The notes under the pieces: model-generated
What the model saw: only the letters and a program-made list of their open reading frames with translations
Told to the model about the DNA's origin: nothing
Databases searched by the model: none
In this document: one piece after another, positions 9,693 to 17,638 of the stretch
Layout of the letters: each line of letters starts with the position of its first letter
Position numbering within the stretch: position 1 is the first letter of the stretch
Translations under genes and position numbers: made by a program
Source of the DNA: Acetobacteraceae bacterium
GTDB lineage: Bacteria > Pseudomonadota > Alphaproteobacteria > Acetobacterales > Acetobacteraceae
DNA length: 39,962 nucleotides
Reading direction: 5' to 3'
Assembly (NCBI GenBank): GCA_003506895.1
Contig: DNXO01000094.1
Span: forward strand, 29,071 to 69,032

Positions 9693-10288
9693 GACAGGTG
9701 CCTCACGTTTTGTTCGGTTACCAAACTTGCTGACACCGGCAGGACCGCGTCCCGCAGGTCTGCCAGTAAAGCCGAGCGGCTGATGGTGGCCTCGCCACGT
9801 TGCCACTTGATGGTCACGTCTTCGCCGCTGATGCCGTCTTCCAGCGCCCGGGTGAGCGCCGCGATGTCGGCGAACGGCCGTTCGATGCCGGCGGTGTCCC
9901 GCAGCAGGAATTCCGGCGCCACGGTCAGGGCGGGCTTGATGCGCTCCGCCAGGGCGCGCACGCGCCCGGGCAGGGTGGCCGACCATTCGTCCGAGGCAAC
10001 CGCGATCACGGTGTTGACCACAAGACCGGCGACGGCGAGGGAGGCGGTTTCTATCGTGGCGGCTGACTCGGTGCCGAGATCGTGCAGCGATGTGAGCAGC
10101 CTTGCCATCAGCGCGGCAGTGGGATCTTCATCGGGTGGTTCGCGGCGGGCGATCAGGTACCCTTCGGTCCAGGCTTCCTCGCGAATGCTGGCCGTCGGAT
10201 CGGCGGGCGGGGGCGCCTCCGGTTCCGGTGGTGGCGTTGGTGCGTCCCCGGGGTCGTTGAAGTCAGCGAATATCGTCGAGGCGGTCAT
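9689..10288 (-). CDS. fliH: Flagellar assembly protein FliH (putative)
   Basis: The 199-residue product begins MTASTIFADFNDPGDAPTPP, then has a proline/glutamate-rich stretch and an alpha-helical segment. The C-terminal domain contains IRPAL-like and IKWQRGEATISRSALLADLR motifs typical of FliH/YscL-type stator proteins that hold the FliI ATPase. Sequence conservation in this family is weak, so the call rests mainly on operon position between fliG and fliN, the length, and the C-terminal pattern. Start ATG 10288 overlaps the fliG stop by ATGA, and the stop overlaps the fliN start the same way. The open frame upstream of 10288 lies within fliG in another frame and is not part of the gene. Confidence 0.85.
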   Translation of the reverse strand: MTASTIFADFNDPGDAPTPPPEPEAPPPADPTASIREEAWTEGYLIARREPPDEDPTAALMARLLTSLHDLGTESAATIETASLAVAGLVVNTVIAVASDEWSATLPGRVRALAERIKPALTVAPEFLLRDTAGIERPFADIAALTRALEDGISGEDVTIKWQRGEATISRSALLADLRDAVLPVSASLVTEQNVRHLS

Positions 10289-11307
10289 TCGATCATCCTG
10301 TCGTCGCTGCCGGTGTTGATTTCGATTTCGCCGCTGGCGGCCAGTTCCTTCGCCAGGTTGGCGATGGTGGCCTGCGCCTCTTCCACGTCCTTCAACTTGA
10401 CCGGGCCGAGGGCGGCGATGTCCTCGCGCAGCATCTTCGCGGCGCGTTCGGACAGTTGCGACAGGAACATCGTGCGGATCGCCTCGGTGGCGCCCTTGAG
10501 GGCGATCGGCAGTTTTTCCTTGTCGATCTGGCGCAGCAGGACCTGCAGCCCGGCGGGGTTCAGGCGTTGCAGATCGGCGAAGGTGAACATCTGCGACTTC
10601 ACCTTTTCCGCCGACTCGCGGTTGCGTTCCTCCAGGCCGGCCAGGAAGCGCGTTTCCGCCTTGCGGTCTAAATTGTTGAAGATCTCGGCAATCAGGGCGT
10701 GCGAATCCTGCCGCGATGCGCGGGCGAGATTGGACATGAATTCGGCGCGCAGGATGCGTTCGACCCGTTCGAGAACGTCTTTCTGGATGGATTCCATCCG
10801 CAGCATGCGCATGACGACCTCCATCGAGAAGGAGTCGGGCAGCAGCGTCAGTACGCGGGCGGAATGGTCGGGCTTGATCATCGACAGCACGACGGCGACG
10901 GTTTGGGGGTATTCGTTCTTCAGGTAGTTGGCGAGTATTTCCTCGCTGACGTTGCCCAGCTTGTCCCACATGGTCCGGCCGGCGGGGCCGCGGATTTCTT
11001 CCATGATCTGGGAGACGCGATCTTTCGGCAGCGCCTTGAGCAGCAGGTTTTCGGTGCTTTCGAAGCTGCCCAGGATGCCGCCGGTGGCGCCGAAATTGTC
11101 CACGAAATCGCCGCACAGGGTTTCGACGGTATCGGCCTGGATGACGCCAAGCTGTGCCATGGTGGCGGAGATCGCCTTGATCTCATCCTCATGCATCATG
11201 GCGAACAGTTTGGCGGCGTGCTCTTCGCCCAGCGCGAGCATCAGGATCGAGGCCTTGTACAGGCCCGACATCTCGCCATCAGCGGCTTTGGATGCCGCCC
11301 TAGCCAT
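10285..11307 (-). CDS. fliG: Flagellar motor switch protein FliG
   Basis: FliG is the rotor protein that couples ion flow through the stator to torque and sits on the MS ring. The 340-residue product shows the N-terminal domain (GLYKASILMLALGEEHAAKL), the middle domain with the EHPQ-equivalent LKNEYPQTVAVVLSMIKPD, and the C-terminal armadillo and charged torque helix (QIDKEKLPIALKGATEAIRT, SERAAKMLREDIAALGPVKL). The upstream gap of 88 bp to the FlgN-like gene contains a small inverted repeat. fliF, which often precedes fliG, is not present in the window. Confidence 0.97.
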   Translation of the reverse strand: MARAASKAADGEMSGLYKASILMLALGEEHAAKLFAMMHEDEIKAISATMAQLGVIQADTVETLCGDFVDNFGATGGILGSFESTENLLLKALPKDRVSQIMEEIRGPAGRTMWDKLGNVSEEILANYLKNEYPQTVAVVLSMIKPDHSARVLTLLPDSFSMEVVMRMLRMESIQKDVLERVERILRAEFMSNLARASRQDSHALIAEIFNNLDRKAETRFLAGLEERNRESAEKVKSQMFTFADLQRLNPAGLQVLLRQIDKEKLPIALKGATEAIRTMFLSQLSERAAKMLREDIAALGPVKLKDVEEAQATIANLAKELAASGEIEINTGSDDRMIE

Positions 11308-11333
11308 GGTGTCTGGAAACCCGGGTCATCATG

Positions 11334-11352
11334 TCACCGTGTGGTTCGGTGA
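11334..11352. repeat. Inverted repeat upstream of fliG
   Basis: Perfect 6-bp arms TCACCG and CGGTGA are separated by TGTGGTT in the 88-bp gap before fliG, 27-45 bp from the start codon. It could be a small hairpin in the polycistronic transcript or a binding site. No sigma-54 -24/-12 element was found in this gap, so fliG is probably transcribed from the flgI promoter or an unrecognised one. Confidence 0.35.
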
Positions 11353-11395
11353 TATGGCTAAGGGGTAAACCTTACCAAAGCGTTAACGGCGGAGG

Positions 11396-11743
11396 CTAAA
11401 CCCTCGCGGACAACGCCAACGCTCCTGCCCGTTGGCGGGGCGCTTCCGTGCCGTTGCGGCTGTAGTGCGCCGTGGTGGTTGGCGGCGCGCAGGCCCGGGC
11501 AACGATGCGCACGACGCTGGTCTGTACCGCGATCGCGCGTTCCAGCAACTCCCGGTTCGTTTGGGCCAGTTCACCGAGATGCTGGAGGTGTTCGGCTGGG
11601 GGCTTCGGGCCTTGCGTCAGCGCCGCAAGGGCGGTTTCCTTGGCCCCGATCAGGGCCGTGGCGGCGGCGTAATCCACGCGCGCCAGGGCTTCGTTCTCGC
11701 GGGCCAGCACATCGGCCAGAAGGGCGGCGGGGTTATCGGTCAT
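11396..11743 (-). CDS. FlgN-like flagellar protein (putative)
   Basis: This small 115-residue, mostly alpha-helical protein begins MTDNPAALLADVLARENEAL and has heptad-like helices (KETALAALTQ, LGELAQTNRELLERAIAVQT) ending in an Arg/Ala-rich tail. Helical pattern, size and position next to the rod-binding gene resemble the FlgN family, chaperones of the hook-filament junction proteins FlgK and FlgL. The start at 11743 overlaps the stop of the rod-binding gene by ATGA; the longer open frame lies inside that gene. FlgN sequences are poorly conserved, so the family call is tentative while the gene itself is well supported. Confidence 0.7.
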   Translation of the reverse strand: MTDNPAALLADVLARENEALARVDYAAATALIGAKETALAALTQGPKPPAEHLQHLGELAQTNRELLERAIAVQTSVVRIVARACAPPTTTAHYSRNGTEAPRQRAGALALSARV

Positions 11744-12057
11744 TGGGTGGGCGCCTTCTGCATCCGGATCATCGCGTCGTAGATCGGTTTCGCGAGGCCG
11801 AGACCGCCATGGCTGGCGATCTGTTTGGCGAATTCCTGGACCAGCATCGGCTTCCACGCCTCCTCGCCGGGTCCGCCGCCGAACGTGTCGTGGGCGCTAT
11901 CGACGGTATCGAACATCGGCTGGAGAAGCTGGCCGATCGCCATCGCCTCGAAGTCATGGGCGGATTTGGCCACGGCGGCAGGGTCGGCGGCGGCCGCGGG
12001 CCGGGGTATCCGGGGTGCCGGGTTGACCGGCGACGACACGGGGAGTGTTGCGGTCAT
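11740..12057 (-). CDS. Rod-binding protein (FlgJ N-terminal-domain type)
   Basis: The 105-residue protein contains only the rod-binding domain found in the N-terminal half of enterobacterial FlgJ: FEAMAIGQLLQPMFDTVDSA, GGGPGEEAWKPMLVQEFAKQ, ASHGGLGLAKPIYDAMIRMQ. The muramidase domain of FlgJ is absent, which is normal in alphaproteobacteria, where such a stand-alone protein (CheL-like) helps rod assembly. It follows flgI with an ATGA overlap and is itself overlapped by the FlgN-like gene, so translation is coupled through all three. Confidence 0.92.
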   Translation of the reverse strand: MTATLPVSSPVNPAPRIPRPAAAADPAAVAKSAHDFEAMAIGQLLQPMFDTVDSAHDTFGGGPGEEAWKPMLVQEFAKQIASHGGLGLAKPIYDAMIRMQKAPTQ

Positions 12058-13175
12058 CTTACCTCCAGGTCGGCTTGCAGGGCGCCGGCGGCCTTGATGG
12101 ATTGCAGGATGCTGATCAGGTCGCGCGGACCGACGCCCAGGGCGTTCAGGCTGGCGACCAGATCGCGCAGTGTGACGCCCGAGGTCAGGATGCCGAGTTT
12201 CTTGTCGTGCTGGTCGTCTATGCTAATGCTGGTGCGGGGGACGACCGCGGTGGTTCCGCCAGCGGAGAATGCGTTCGGCTGGCTGACCTCGGGCGTTTCG
12301 GTCACGCGGATCGTCAGGTTGCCTTGCGCGATCGCGACGGTGCTGATGCGGACGTTGGCGCCCATGACGATCGTGCCGCTTGCCTCGTCGATCACCACGA
12401 TCGCGGCGTTGTCGGGTTCCACGCGCAGGTTTTCGATGACTCCCAGCGTCTCGATCGCGTCGCGGGTCGCGAAGTCCAGTTGGACGGTCCTGGGGTCCGT
12501 CACCCGGGCGACCTTGCCGACGGTCTTGTTGATAACGGCGGCGATGCGTTCGGCCGTGGTCAGGTCTGGATTGCGAAGACCGAGCCAGAGGCCGTTGTTC
12601 TTGTCGAGGTTGAAGGGAACCTCTTTCTCGACGGTCGCGCCGTTGGCGATGCGGGCGGAGGTTGGAACGCCGCGGGTAACGGAGGCGGCGGCGCCGCTGG
12701 CGGCAATGGCACCGGTCGAGAGGGTTCCCTGGCCGACGGCATAAACCTCGCCGTCGGCGGCGAGAAGCGGGGTGACCAGCAGGGTGCCGCCGGTCAGGTT
12801 CGAGGCGTCGCCGAGGGCGGACACCGTGATGTCGATACGGCTGCCGCTTCGGGCGAAAGCCGGCAGCGAGGCGGTGACCATCACGGCGGCGATGTTCTTG
12901 GTGGACAGCGCGGTCACCTGATCCCTGGTATTCACCCCAAGGCGTTCGAGCATGCCGATCAGCGATTCTCGGGTGAAGACGTTGTTGTTCAGTTTGTCGC
13001 CGGTGCCATTTAGCCCGACCACCAGGCCATAGCCGATCAACTGGTTTTCCCTGATGCCCTCCACATTCGCGATATCCTTGATGCGCACGTCGGCTCGGGC
13101 TGCTGACGGGGGCCAGAGCGTCATGGTCAGGGTCAGGCTCAGCAGAAGGGCGGCGATCAGGCGCATTTTGCGCAA
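12054..13175 (-). CDS. flgI: Flagellar P-ring protein FlgI
   Basis: FlgI is the periplasmic P-ring subunit of the flagellar basal body. The 373-residue product has a Sec signal peptide (MRKMRLIAALLLSLTLTMTL, cleavage near SAARA) and the hallmark start of the mature protein, VRIKDIANVEGIRENQLIGY followed by GLVVGLNGTGD. The C-terminal block VTLRDLVASLNALGVGPRDL is also typical. It heads the flagellar operon. A sigma-54 promoter lies 34-48 bp upstream of its start. Confidence 0.97.
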   Translation of the reverse strand: MRKMRLIAALLLSLTLTMTLWPPSAARADVRIKDIANVEGIRENQLIGYGLVVGLNGTGDKLNNNVFTRESLIGMLERLGVNTRDQVTALSTKNIAAVMVTASLPAFARSGSRIDITVSALGDASNLTGGTLLVTPLLAADGEVYAVGQGTLSTGAIAASGAAASVTRGVPTSARIANGATVEKEVPFNLDKNNGLWLGLRNPDLTTAERIAAVINKTVGKVARVTDPRTVQLDFATRDAIETLGVIENLRVEPDNAAIVVIDEASGTIVMGANVRISTVAIAQGNLTIRVTETPEVSQPNAFSAGGTTAVVPRTSISIDDQHDKKLGILTSGVTLRDLVASLNALGVGPRDLISILQSIKAAGALQADLEVR

Positions 13176-13208
13176 GTGGTTATCCTGGCGAGATATCCCG
13201 TCGTTTCA

Positions 13209-13223
13209 GCAATCGGCGTGCCA
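13209..13223 (-). promoter_or_regulatory. Sigma-54 (-24/-12) promoter of flgI
   Basis: Read on the minus strand the sequence is TGGCACGCCGATTGC, which matches the sigma-54 consensus TGGCAC-N5-TTGC exactly, with correct GG to GC spacing. Transcription would start about 12 bp downstream, near 13197, about 22 bp before the flgI ATG. Presence of a sigma-54 activator gene in the same operon supports function. Confidence 0.85.
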
Positions 13224-13264
13224 TGGCGCATTTGGGGGAATTTGGCGGTGGAATGATCCCGAAA

Positions 13265-13285
13265 GACCGGCAAAATTTGCCGGTC
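13265..13285. promoter_or_regulatory. 21-bp palindrome, candidate enhancer/operator
   Basis: Perfect 10-bp arms GACCGGCAAA and TTTGCCGGTC surround a single A. It lies about 50 bp upstream of the flgI -24/-12 promoter, close to where an activator of sigma-54 RNA polymerase would bind, and also upstream of dksA. The CGGCA...TGCCG core resembles the ftr enhancers of Caulobacter FlbD as I remember them, although spacing may differ. Which gene it serves is inferred. Confidence 0.55.
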
Positions 13286-13479
13286 GGGCGGAGGGTGCGG
13301 CGTTAAGTGCCGGCTGGCGGCATGTTCATTGCAGTCGGTTGACGTTTGCGTGCGCGCTCTTGGCGTCCGCAAGGCAGGTCGCTATACGTCCGCGCGTTCC
13401 CTACCCGGAATGGGCCGGGCGCCTTAGTCCCTGGCTTCCACCGGGGTGCGGGCGGAAGGATAACCAGGATCAAACGCGC

Positions 13480-13896
13480 ATGATGATTACTCTGCCCCCT
13501 GATTATCGACCCACCGAGGATGAGGAGTTCATGAATCCCATCCAGGTCGAGTATTTCCGCCAGAAACTGCTGCGCTGGCGGGCGGACCTGCTGCGGGATG
13601 CCGATGGAACCTTGGCCAGCCTGTCGGAGGGCGGCATTCACGAAGCGGACATCACCGACCGGGCCAGCGTCGAGACCGATCGGGCGCTGGAACTGCGCAC
13701 CCGGGACCGTGCGCGCAAGCTGATCTCCAAGATCGATCAGGCCCTGGTCCGGATCGAACTGGGCACCTACGGATACTGCGAGGAAACAGACGAGCCGATC
13801 GGGATCAAGCGCCTGCAAGCGCGTCCGATCGCCACGATGTCGATCGAGGCGCAGGAGCGGCACGAGAAGATGGAGCGGGTTCACCGCGACGATTGA
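13480..13896 (+). CDS. dksA: RNA polymerase-binding transcription factor DksA
   Basis: DksA enters the secondary channel of RNA polymerase and, with ppGpp, resets transcription in the stringent response. From ATG 13480 the product is 138 residues. The coiled-coil tip DITDRAS (Asp57, Asp60, Ala62) keeps the D-x-x-D-x-A pattern required for activity. The C-terminal finger GTYGYCEETDEPIGIKRL ... IATMSIEAQERHE keeps only Cys100; the other three zinc cysteines of the E. coli protein are replaced by Thr, Ser and Ala. This is the usual alphaproteobacterial form, so it probably folds without zinc. The frame stays open farther upstream but without homology; MMITLPPDYRPTEDEEFMNP is the natural start. 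Confidence 0.95.
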   Translation: MMITLPPDYRPTEDEEFMNPIQVEYFRQKLLRWRADLLRDADGTLASLSEGGIHEADITDRASVETDRALELRTRDRARKLISKIDQALVRIELGTYGYCEETDEPIGIKRLQARPIATMSIEAQERHEKMERVHRDD

Positions 13897-14044
13897 AGGC
13901 TTGCGGGGTTTCGGGGGCATTTTTGGGTAAAGTGGGCACGAAGTTCCGCTGAGTGCGCACGAGGTTTTACCGAGACGATATTGGGGGCTTCGCGCGCGGC
14001 GGGAGTCTTGCCAATTGGTTGCTGTCGTCCCATGGTCCGGCGCT

Positions 14045-14932
14045 ATGTGGTTTGCTCCTCCGAAAGAAATCCCTACCCGGGTCCTGACCCGTATGCCTGA
14101 CCGGTTTCGCCGCCTGGAGCGAACCGAATGGGCGGATGCCAATCGGGCGGGGGAGCCGGTTGACTGCTTCCTTGAGGGGCCGTGTTACGACGCGCTTGGC
14201 CGCTTGTATGTCGTGGACATCCCGTATGGCCGCATCTTCCGTATCGAGAATGACGACTGGACTCTGGTCGCCGAGTATCCGGGCTGGCCGAATGGGCTGA
14301 AGGTTCAGCCCGACGGCGTGCTGCTGGCGGCGGATTACCGGCACGGGCTGGTTCGTATCGATCCGGGCTCCGGTGCTACGTCGGCCGTTTTGCAGACGGT
14401 GATGAGCGAAAGCTTCAAGGGCCTGAACGACCTGACGCTGCATGCCGATGAATCGATCCTGTTCACCGACCAGGGCCAGACCGGCTTGCAGGACCCGACC
14501 GGTCGGGTTTGGCGGCTGCACAAGGACGGGCGGCTGGATAAGCTGATCTCGACAGGTCCCAGCCCGAACGGGTTGGTTTTGAATACCGCCCAGACGCATC
14601 TGTATGTGGCGATGACCCGCTCTTGCGAGGTTTGGCGCTTCCTGCTGCGTCCGGACGCAGTGGTGGCCAAGGCGCAGTGCTTCGCCCGTGTTCCGGCCGG
14701 TCTGGTCGGACCTGATGGATTGGCGATGGACTCGTTTGATCGGCTGTATATTTCCAACCCCGGACATGGCTGCGTGTGGGTGATCGACCCGCATGGCGTG
14801 CCGTTGTACCGGGTCCAATCTTCCACCGGGCGCATGACCACCAACTGTGCCGTTACGCCAGACGAGCGCGGTTTGGTCATCACCGAATCCGAAACCGGCA
14901 CAATCCTGATCGCGGAGATCCCCCCAGTATGA
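14045..14932 (+). CDS. SMP-30/gluconolactonase/LRE family protein
   Basis: This 295-residue beta-propeller hydrolase belongs to the SMP-30 superfamily, whose members open sugar lactones or other lactones with a divalent metal. Metal-site signatures are visible: CFLEGPCYDALGRLYVVDIP (Glu), GWPNGLKVQPDGVLLAADYR, TGPSPNGLVLNTAQTHLYVA (Asn) and VGPDGLAMDS (Asp). I placed the start at ATG 14045 (MWFAPPKEIPTRV); a TTG at 14015 would add 10 residues. Its stop overlaps the ATG of the HMG-CoA lyase gene by ATGA, so the two are translated together, suggesting a joint catabolic role with an acyl-CoA product. Substrate cannot be assigned. Confidence 0.85.
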   Translation: MWFAPPKEIPTRVLTRMPDRFRRLERTEWADANRAGEPVDCFLEGPCYDALGRLYVVDIPYGRIFRIENDDWTLVAEYPGWPNGLKVQPDGVLLAADYRHGLVRIDPGSGATSAVLQTVMSESFKGLNDLTLHADESILFTDQGQTGLQDPTGRVWRLHKDGRLDKLISTGPSPNGLVLNTAQTHLYVAMTRSCEVWRFLLRPDAVVAKAQCFARVPAGLVGPDGLAMDSFDRLYISNPGHGCVWVIDPHGVPLYRVQSSTGRMTTNCAVTPDERGLVITESETGTILIAEIPPV

Positions 14933-15855
14933 GCGGCGAATTCGTTTCCATCTGTGAAGTTGGCCCGCGCGACGGGTTGCAGATCGCCAAGACCCGTATG
15001 TCCACCGACGACAAGGTGGCGTGGATCGTCTCGTTGGCCGCCGCCGGTATCAAGGAGATCGAGGTCGGTAGCTTCGTCCCGCCGCGTGTGATCCCGCAGC
15101 TCGCTGACACCGCGGAGATCGTGGCGAAGGTGCTTGCCGCGCTGCCGAACCTGACGGTGCAGGCGCTGGCGCCGAATTTCCGTGGCGTGCAAAACGCCTA
15201 TCATGCCGGGGTGCATAAGATCAGTATTCCGGTCTCGGTCAGCGACGGGCACAGCCAGGCGAACCTGAACCGTACCCCCGCGCAGTCGATCGAAATGATG
15301 CGGGAGATCATGGATTGGCTGAAGGCGCAGCCGCGCAAGGTGCCGGTGGTGGCGGGTGCCTCGACCGCGTTCGGCTGCTCGATCGACGGTGTGGTGCCGA
15401 CGGCGAAGACAGTGGCGCTGTGCAAGGGGCTTGCGGACGCTGGGGTGGATGAGATCATGCTGGCCGATACCGTCGGCTACGCCTATCCGGCGCAAATCAA
15501 GGAAGTGGTGAAGGCGACGCGGGAGGCGATCGGGCCGGTGCTGTATGGGCTGCATCTGCACGATACGTGCGGGCTGGGCATCGCCAATGCGGTTGCTGGA
15601 CTTGAAGTTGGCATCAGGGCGTTCGACTCGTGTCTGGCGGGTCTGGGCGGCTGCCCGTATGCGCCCGGGGCCTCGGGCAACGTGGTGACCGAAGACCTTG
15701 TGTTCATGCTGGAAAGCATGGGATTCACGACCGGTATCGACATTCCGGCGCTGATGGAATCACGGAAAGTCCTGCACGCGGGGCTTCCGGCCGAACCGCT
15801 GCAGGGACAGGTCCCGAAGGCTGGTTTGCCGCCGACGTTCCGAAAGGCCGCCTGA
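14929..15855 (+). CDS. Hydroxymethylglutaryl-CoA lyase
   Basis: The enzyme splits 3-hydroxy-3-methylglutaryl-CoA (or a close analogue) into acetyl-CoA and acetoacetate, the last step of leucine breakdown. The 308-residue DRE-TIM barrel protein has the start ICEVGPRDGLQ (Arg14, Asp15), the metal-binding HLHDTCGLG (His209, His211), and the family signature CLAGLGGCPYAPGASGN with catalytic Cys242. The start at 14929 is set by homology and the ATGA overlap with the SMP-30 gene; the longer open frame overlaps that gene. None of the other leucine-pathway genes (isovaleryl-CoA dehydrogenase, MCC) is in the window. Related lyases act on other hydroxyacyl-CoAs, so substrate is probable rather than certain. 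Confidence 0.93.
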   Translation: MSGEFVSICEVGPRDGLQIAKTRMSTDDKVAWIVSLAAAGIKEIEVGSFVPPRVIPQLADTAEIVAKVLAALPNLTVQALAPNFRGVQNAYHAGVHKISIPVSVSDGHSQANLNRTPAQSIEMMREIMDWLKAQPRKVPVVAGASTAFGCSIDGVVPTAKTVALCKGLADAGVDEIMLADTVGYAYPAQIKEVVKATREAIGPVLYGLHLHDTCGLGIANAVAGLEVGIRAFDSCLAGLGGCPYAPGASGNVVTEDLVFMLESMGFTTGIDIPALMESRKVLHAGLPAEPLQGQVPKAGLPPTFRKAA

Positions 15856-15953
15856 TTCGGATCCGTCTGTTTCAAGTGGTTTCTGCGCAAGCGTGAAGCT
15901 GGTTTGTTAATCGAATCTTGTTCGGTCAAACAATAAAAGTGCTCTGATCCGCG

Positions 15954-15998
15954 CTGGCGAACGCCAGGGTGGCGGCACCGATTCGGTCACGCTGACCG
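15954..15998. terminator. Two adjacent hairpins between convergent HMG-CoA lyase and rppH genes
   Basis: A stem CTGGCG-AA-CGCCAG (15954-15967) and a stem CGGTCA-CGC-TGACCG (15984-15998) lie in the 189-bp gap between convergent genes. On the minus strand, downstream of rppH, the hairpins are followed by a short T-rich run (CACTTTTATTG). They may end transcription from one or both sides; the tight loops and short stems keep this tentative. Confidence 0.4.
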
Positions 15999-16044
15999 GC
16001 TTCGAGCTTCTGGGGGTCGCGTGGGTAACGCGCGGGTTTCGTGC

Positions 16045-16539
16045 TTAGAGTGTCGCTCTAACCGCGAAGCGGGCGAATGATTCAGTCAGCACATCGTAGA
16101 TCGGACGCTTGAACGGGACTGCCAGAGACGGCAGTTCGGACAGCGGGGCCCAGCGCCAGGCATCGAATTCGGGATGTGGATCGAGGTCCAGGCGGATATC
16201 GTTGTCCTCGCCGTTAAACCGCATGGCGAACCAGCGTTGGCGCTGGCCCCGGTAACGGCCGCGCCAGGCAATCCCCAGCAGGTTGGGCGGCAAGTCGTAG
16301 GTCAGCCAGTCAGGATGTTCACCGATGATCTCCGCCTTGGCGGTGCCGATCTCTTCTTCCAGTTCGCGGAAGACCGCGATCCTCGGGTCCTCGCCGTCGT
16401 CGATCCCGCCTTGTGGCAATTGCCAACCGCCGGCCGGGCCTTCGGCGTTGGGCATGTCGGCGCGTCGGGCAACGAAGATCAATCCGTCGGGGTTGAACAG
16501 TACGGCGCCCACATTGGGCCGGTACGGTAGTTCACTCAT
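16045..16539 (-). CDS. rppH: RNA pyrophosphohydrolase RppH (Nudix)
   Basis: RppH removes pyrophosphate from the 5' end of mRNA and so opens it to RNase E decay. The 164-residue protein starts with the family pattern YRPNVGAVLFNPDGLIFVAR and has a complete Nudix box from Gly44 to Thr66 (GGIDDGEDP ... RELEEEIGT), then GQRQRWFAMRFNGEDNDIRL and FDAWRW, all typical of RppH. It overlaps the upstream deacetylase gene by ATGA and is the last gene of the ctpA-deacetylase-rppH operon, an arrangement common in alphaproteobacteria. Confidence 0.95.
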   Translation of the reverse strand: MSELPYRPNVGAVLFNPDGLIFVARRADMPNAEGPAGGWQLPQGGIDDGEDPRIAVFRELEEEIGTAKAEIIGEHPDWLTYDLPPNLLGIAWRGRYRGQRQRWFAMRFNGEDNDIRLDLDPHPEFDAWRWAPLSELPSLAVPFKRPIYDVLTESFARFAVRATL

Positions 16540-17627
16540 TTATTCGGTTCCTGCTTTGGCGCGGGGAGCATCAATGCGCTCACCGGGGCCAGTGCGACAC
16601 CCTTCGAGGCAAGGCTATTGGTCCAGGCAGCCACGCGGTCCAGCGTTACCGGGCGCGGCAGCATCACCAGACCCAGCGCCGATCCCTTGTCTAAAGCCAG
16701 ATGCGTCAGCGTGTTTAGCCGCTGGTCCAGCGTGCCGGAGTCGAAGGGGCCGTCGTCCAGCACGATATCGGTTGACCGGCTCCATACGTAAGGCAGCGGC
16801 GGCTGACCGGTGCGGGCATCGGCGAACAGCAACCCACGTTGGGCCACTTCCTCCAGCACGGCCTCGAATTGCGTGGCCATGCCCGACAAACGCTCGCCGC
16901 GCATGGGGCCGAAGGCATTGGTCACGCCGGCATAGCCTGTTAGCCGAACCAGCATCGCCTGCAACCGGTTCAGGTTGTCGGTCGTCGACAGCGAGGTCAT
17001 CAGGGCGAAACGGTTGTCGGGATCGTTGAGCGGGAAGCTTTGTGGCTCCATCGGCAGGGAGAGCAGGTATTCATGCTCATTCAACCGAGCAACGGCAAGA
17101 AGCCTGGTGATGTCGCCGGCATAGGGCGATACCGCCAGGGTAACGCCGCCAGGGAGGTTCCTGATTGCCGCCAGGCTATCCGCCTCGTTCATTCCGATTC
17201 CGGCGATCATGAGGCCAACCCTGGGGCGCAGGTTGGATGAGTCGAAGCCGGCGGCGTATGTCTCCATCGGCGCCCTGCCATCGGCGGATATCCGTGGCAG
17301 GCGAAGGCTGGGGTCGCCGGGGTAGGGTTCCATCAGGGCGGGATCGGGATCGGCGACCGGGCCGGGGGTGGATCGTCCGGGCCGGAGCGGCTGCGGCGGT
17401 TCAGCGTGCTTCGCCTCGGCCAGGGGATGCGCGGCGGGAAGCGGATCGGTATGTACGACCGGCCCCGATTGCCGGGGCGCCGGCGGCACCGGCGGGGGGC
17501 CGATCGTCTGAAGTACCAAGCCGGTGACCGCCGCCAGGAACAGGACCGCCGCCCAGAACCGGCCCAAGCCCCGCCAGCCCGACAGCAAGCCGCCGTTCAC
17601 CCGAGGGCCTTGGGAGGAAGCAGTCAC
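16536..17627 (-). CDS. Divergent polysaccharide deacetylase family protein
   Basis: The 363-residue protein has one N-terminal membrane anchor (FWAAVLFLAAVTGLVLQTIG), a proline-rich linker, and from about residue 130 a divergent polysaccharide deacetylase fold (PF04748 type): RVGLMIAGIGMNEADSLAAI, LPGGVTLAVSPYAGD, LLSLPMEPQSFPLNDPDNRF, ATQFEAVLEEVAQRGLLFAD and the C-terminal ALGLVMLPRPVTLDRVAAWT. The domain faces the periplasm and is thought to act on cell-envelope glycans; activity of this family is poorly known. It is 11 bp downstream of ctpA and overlaps rppH by four bases. Confidence 0.88.
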   Translation of the reverse strand: MTASSQGPRVNGGLLSGWRGLGRFWAAVLFLAAVTGLVLQTIGPPPVPPAPRQSGPVVHTDPLPAAHPLAEAKHAEPPQPLRPGRSTPGPVADPDPALMEPYPGDPSLRLPRISADGRAPMETYAAGFDSSNLRPRVGLMIAGIGMNEADSLAAIRNLPGGVTLAVSPYAGDITRLLAVARLNEHEYLLSLPMEPQSFPLNDPDNRFALMTSLSTTDNLNRLQAMLVRLTGYAGVTNAFGPMRGERLSGMATQFEAVLEEVAQRGLLFADARTGQPPLPYVWSRSTDIVLDDGPFDSGTLDQRLNTLTHLALDKGSALGLVMLPRPVTLDRVAAWTNSLASKGVALAPVSALMLPAPKQEPNK

Positions 17628-17638
17628 CGCCGCCGGGA

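Larger units (their letters stand above)
13176..13479. other. 304-bp divergent intergenic region between flgI and dksA
   Basis: No open frame with homology was seen. The left end carries the flgI sigma-54 promoter, the middle a 21-bp palindrome, and the right part (about 13300-13479) presumably the dksA promoter, for which I could not fix -35/-10 boxes. The last 30 bases before dksA contain GGCGGAAGGATAACCAGGA, with a plausible ribosome site. Confidence 0.6.

Noticed and set aside
9689..11116. 475-codon frame that looks like a fusion extending fliH upstream
   Set aside because: The part above 10288 is an out-of-frame reading of fliG; the ATGA overlap at 10285-10288 marks the true fliH start.
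13480..13896. Loss of three zinc cysteines in DksA as a novelty
   Set aside because: Single-cysteine DksA is the normal form in alphaproteobacteria.
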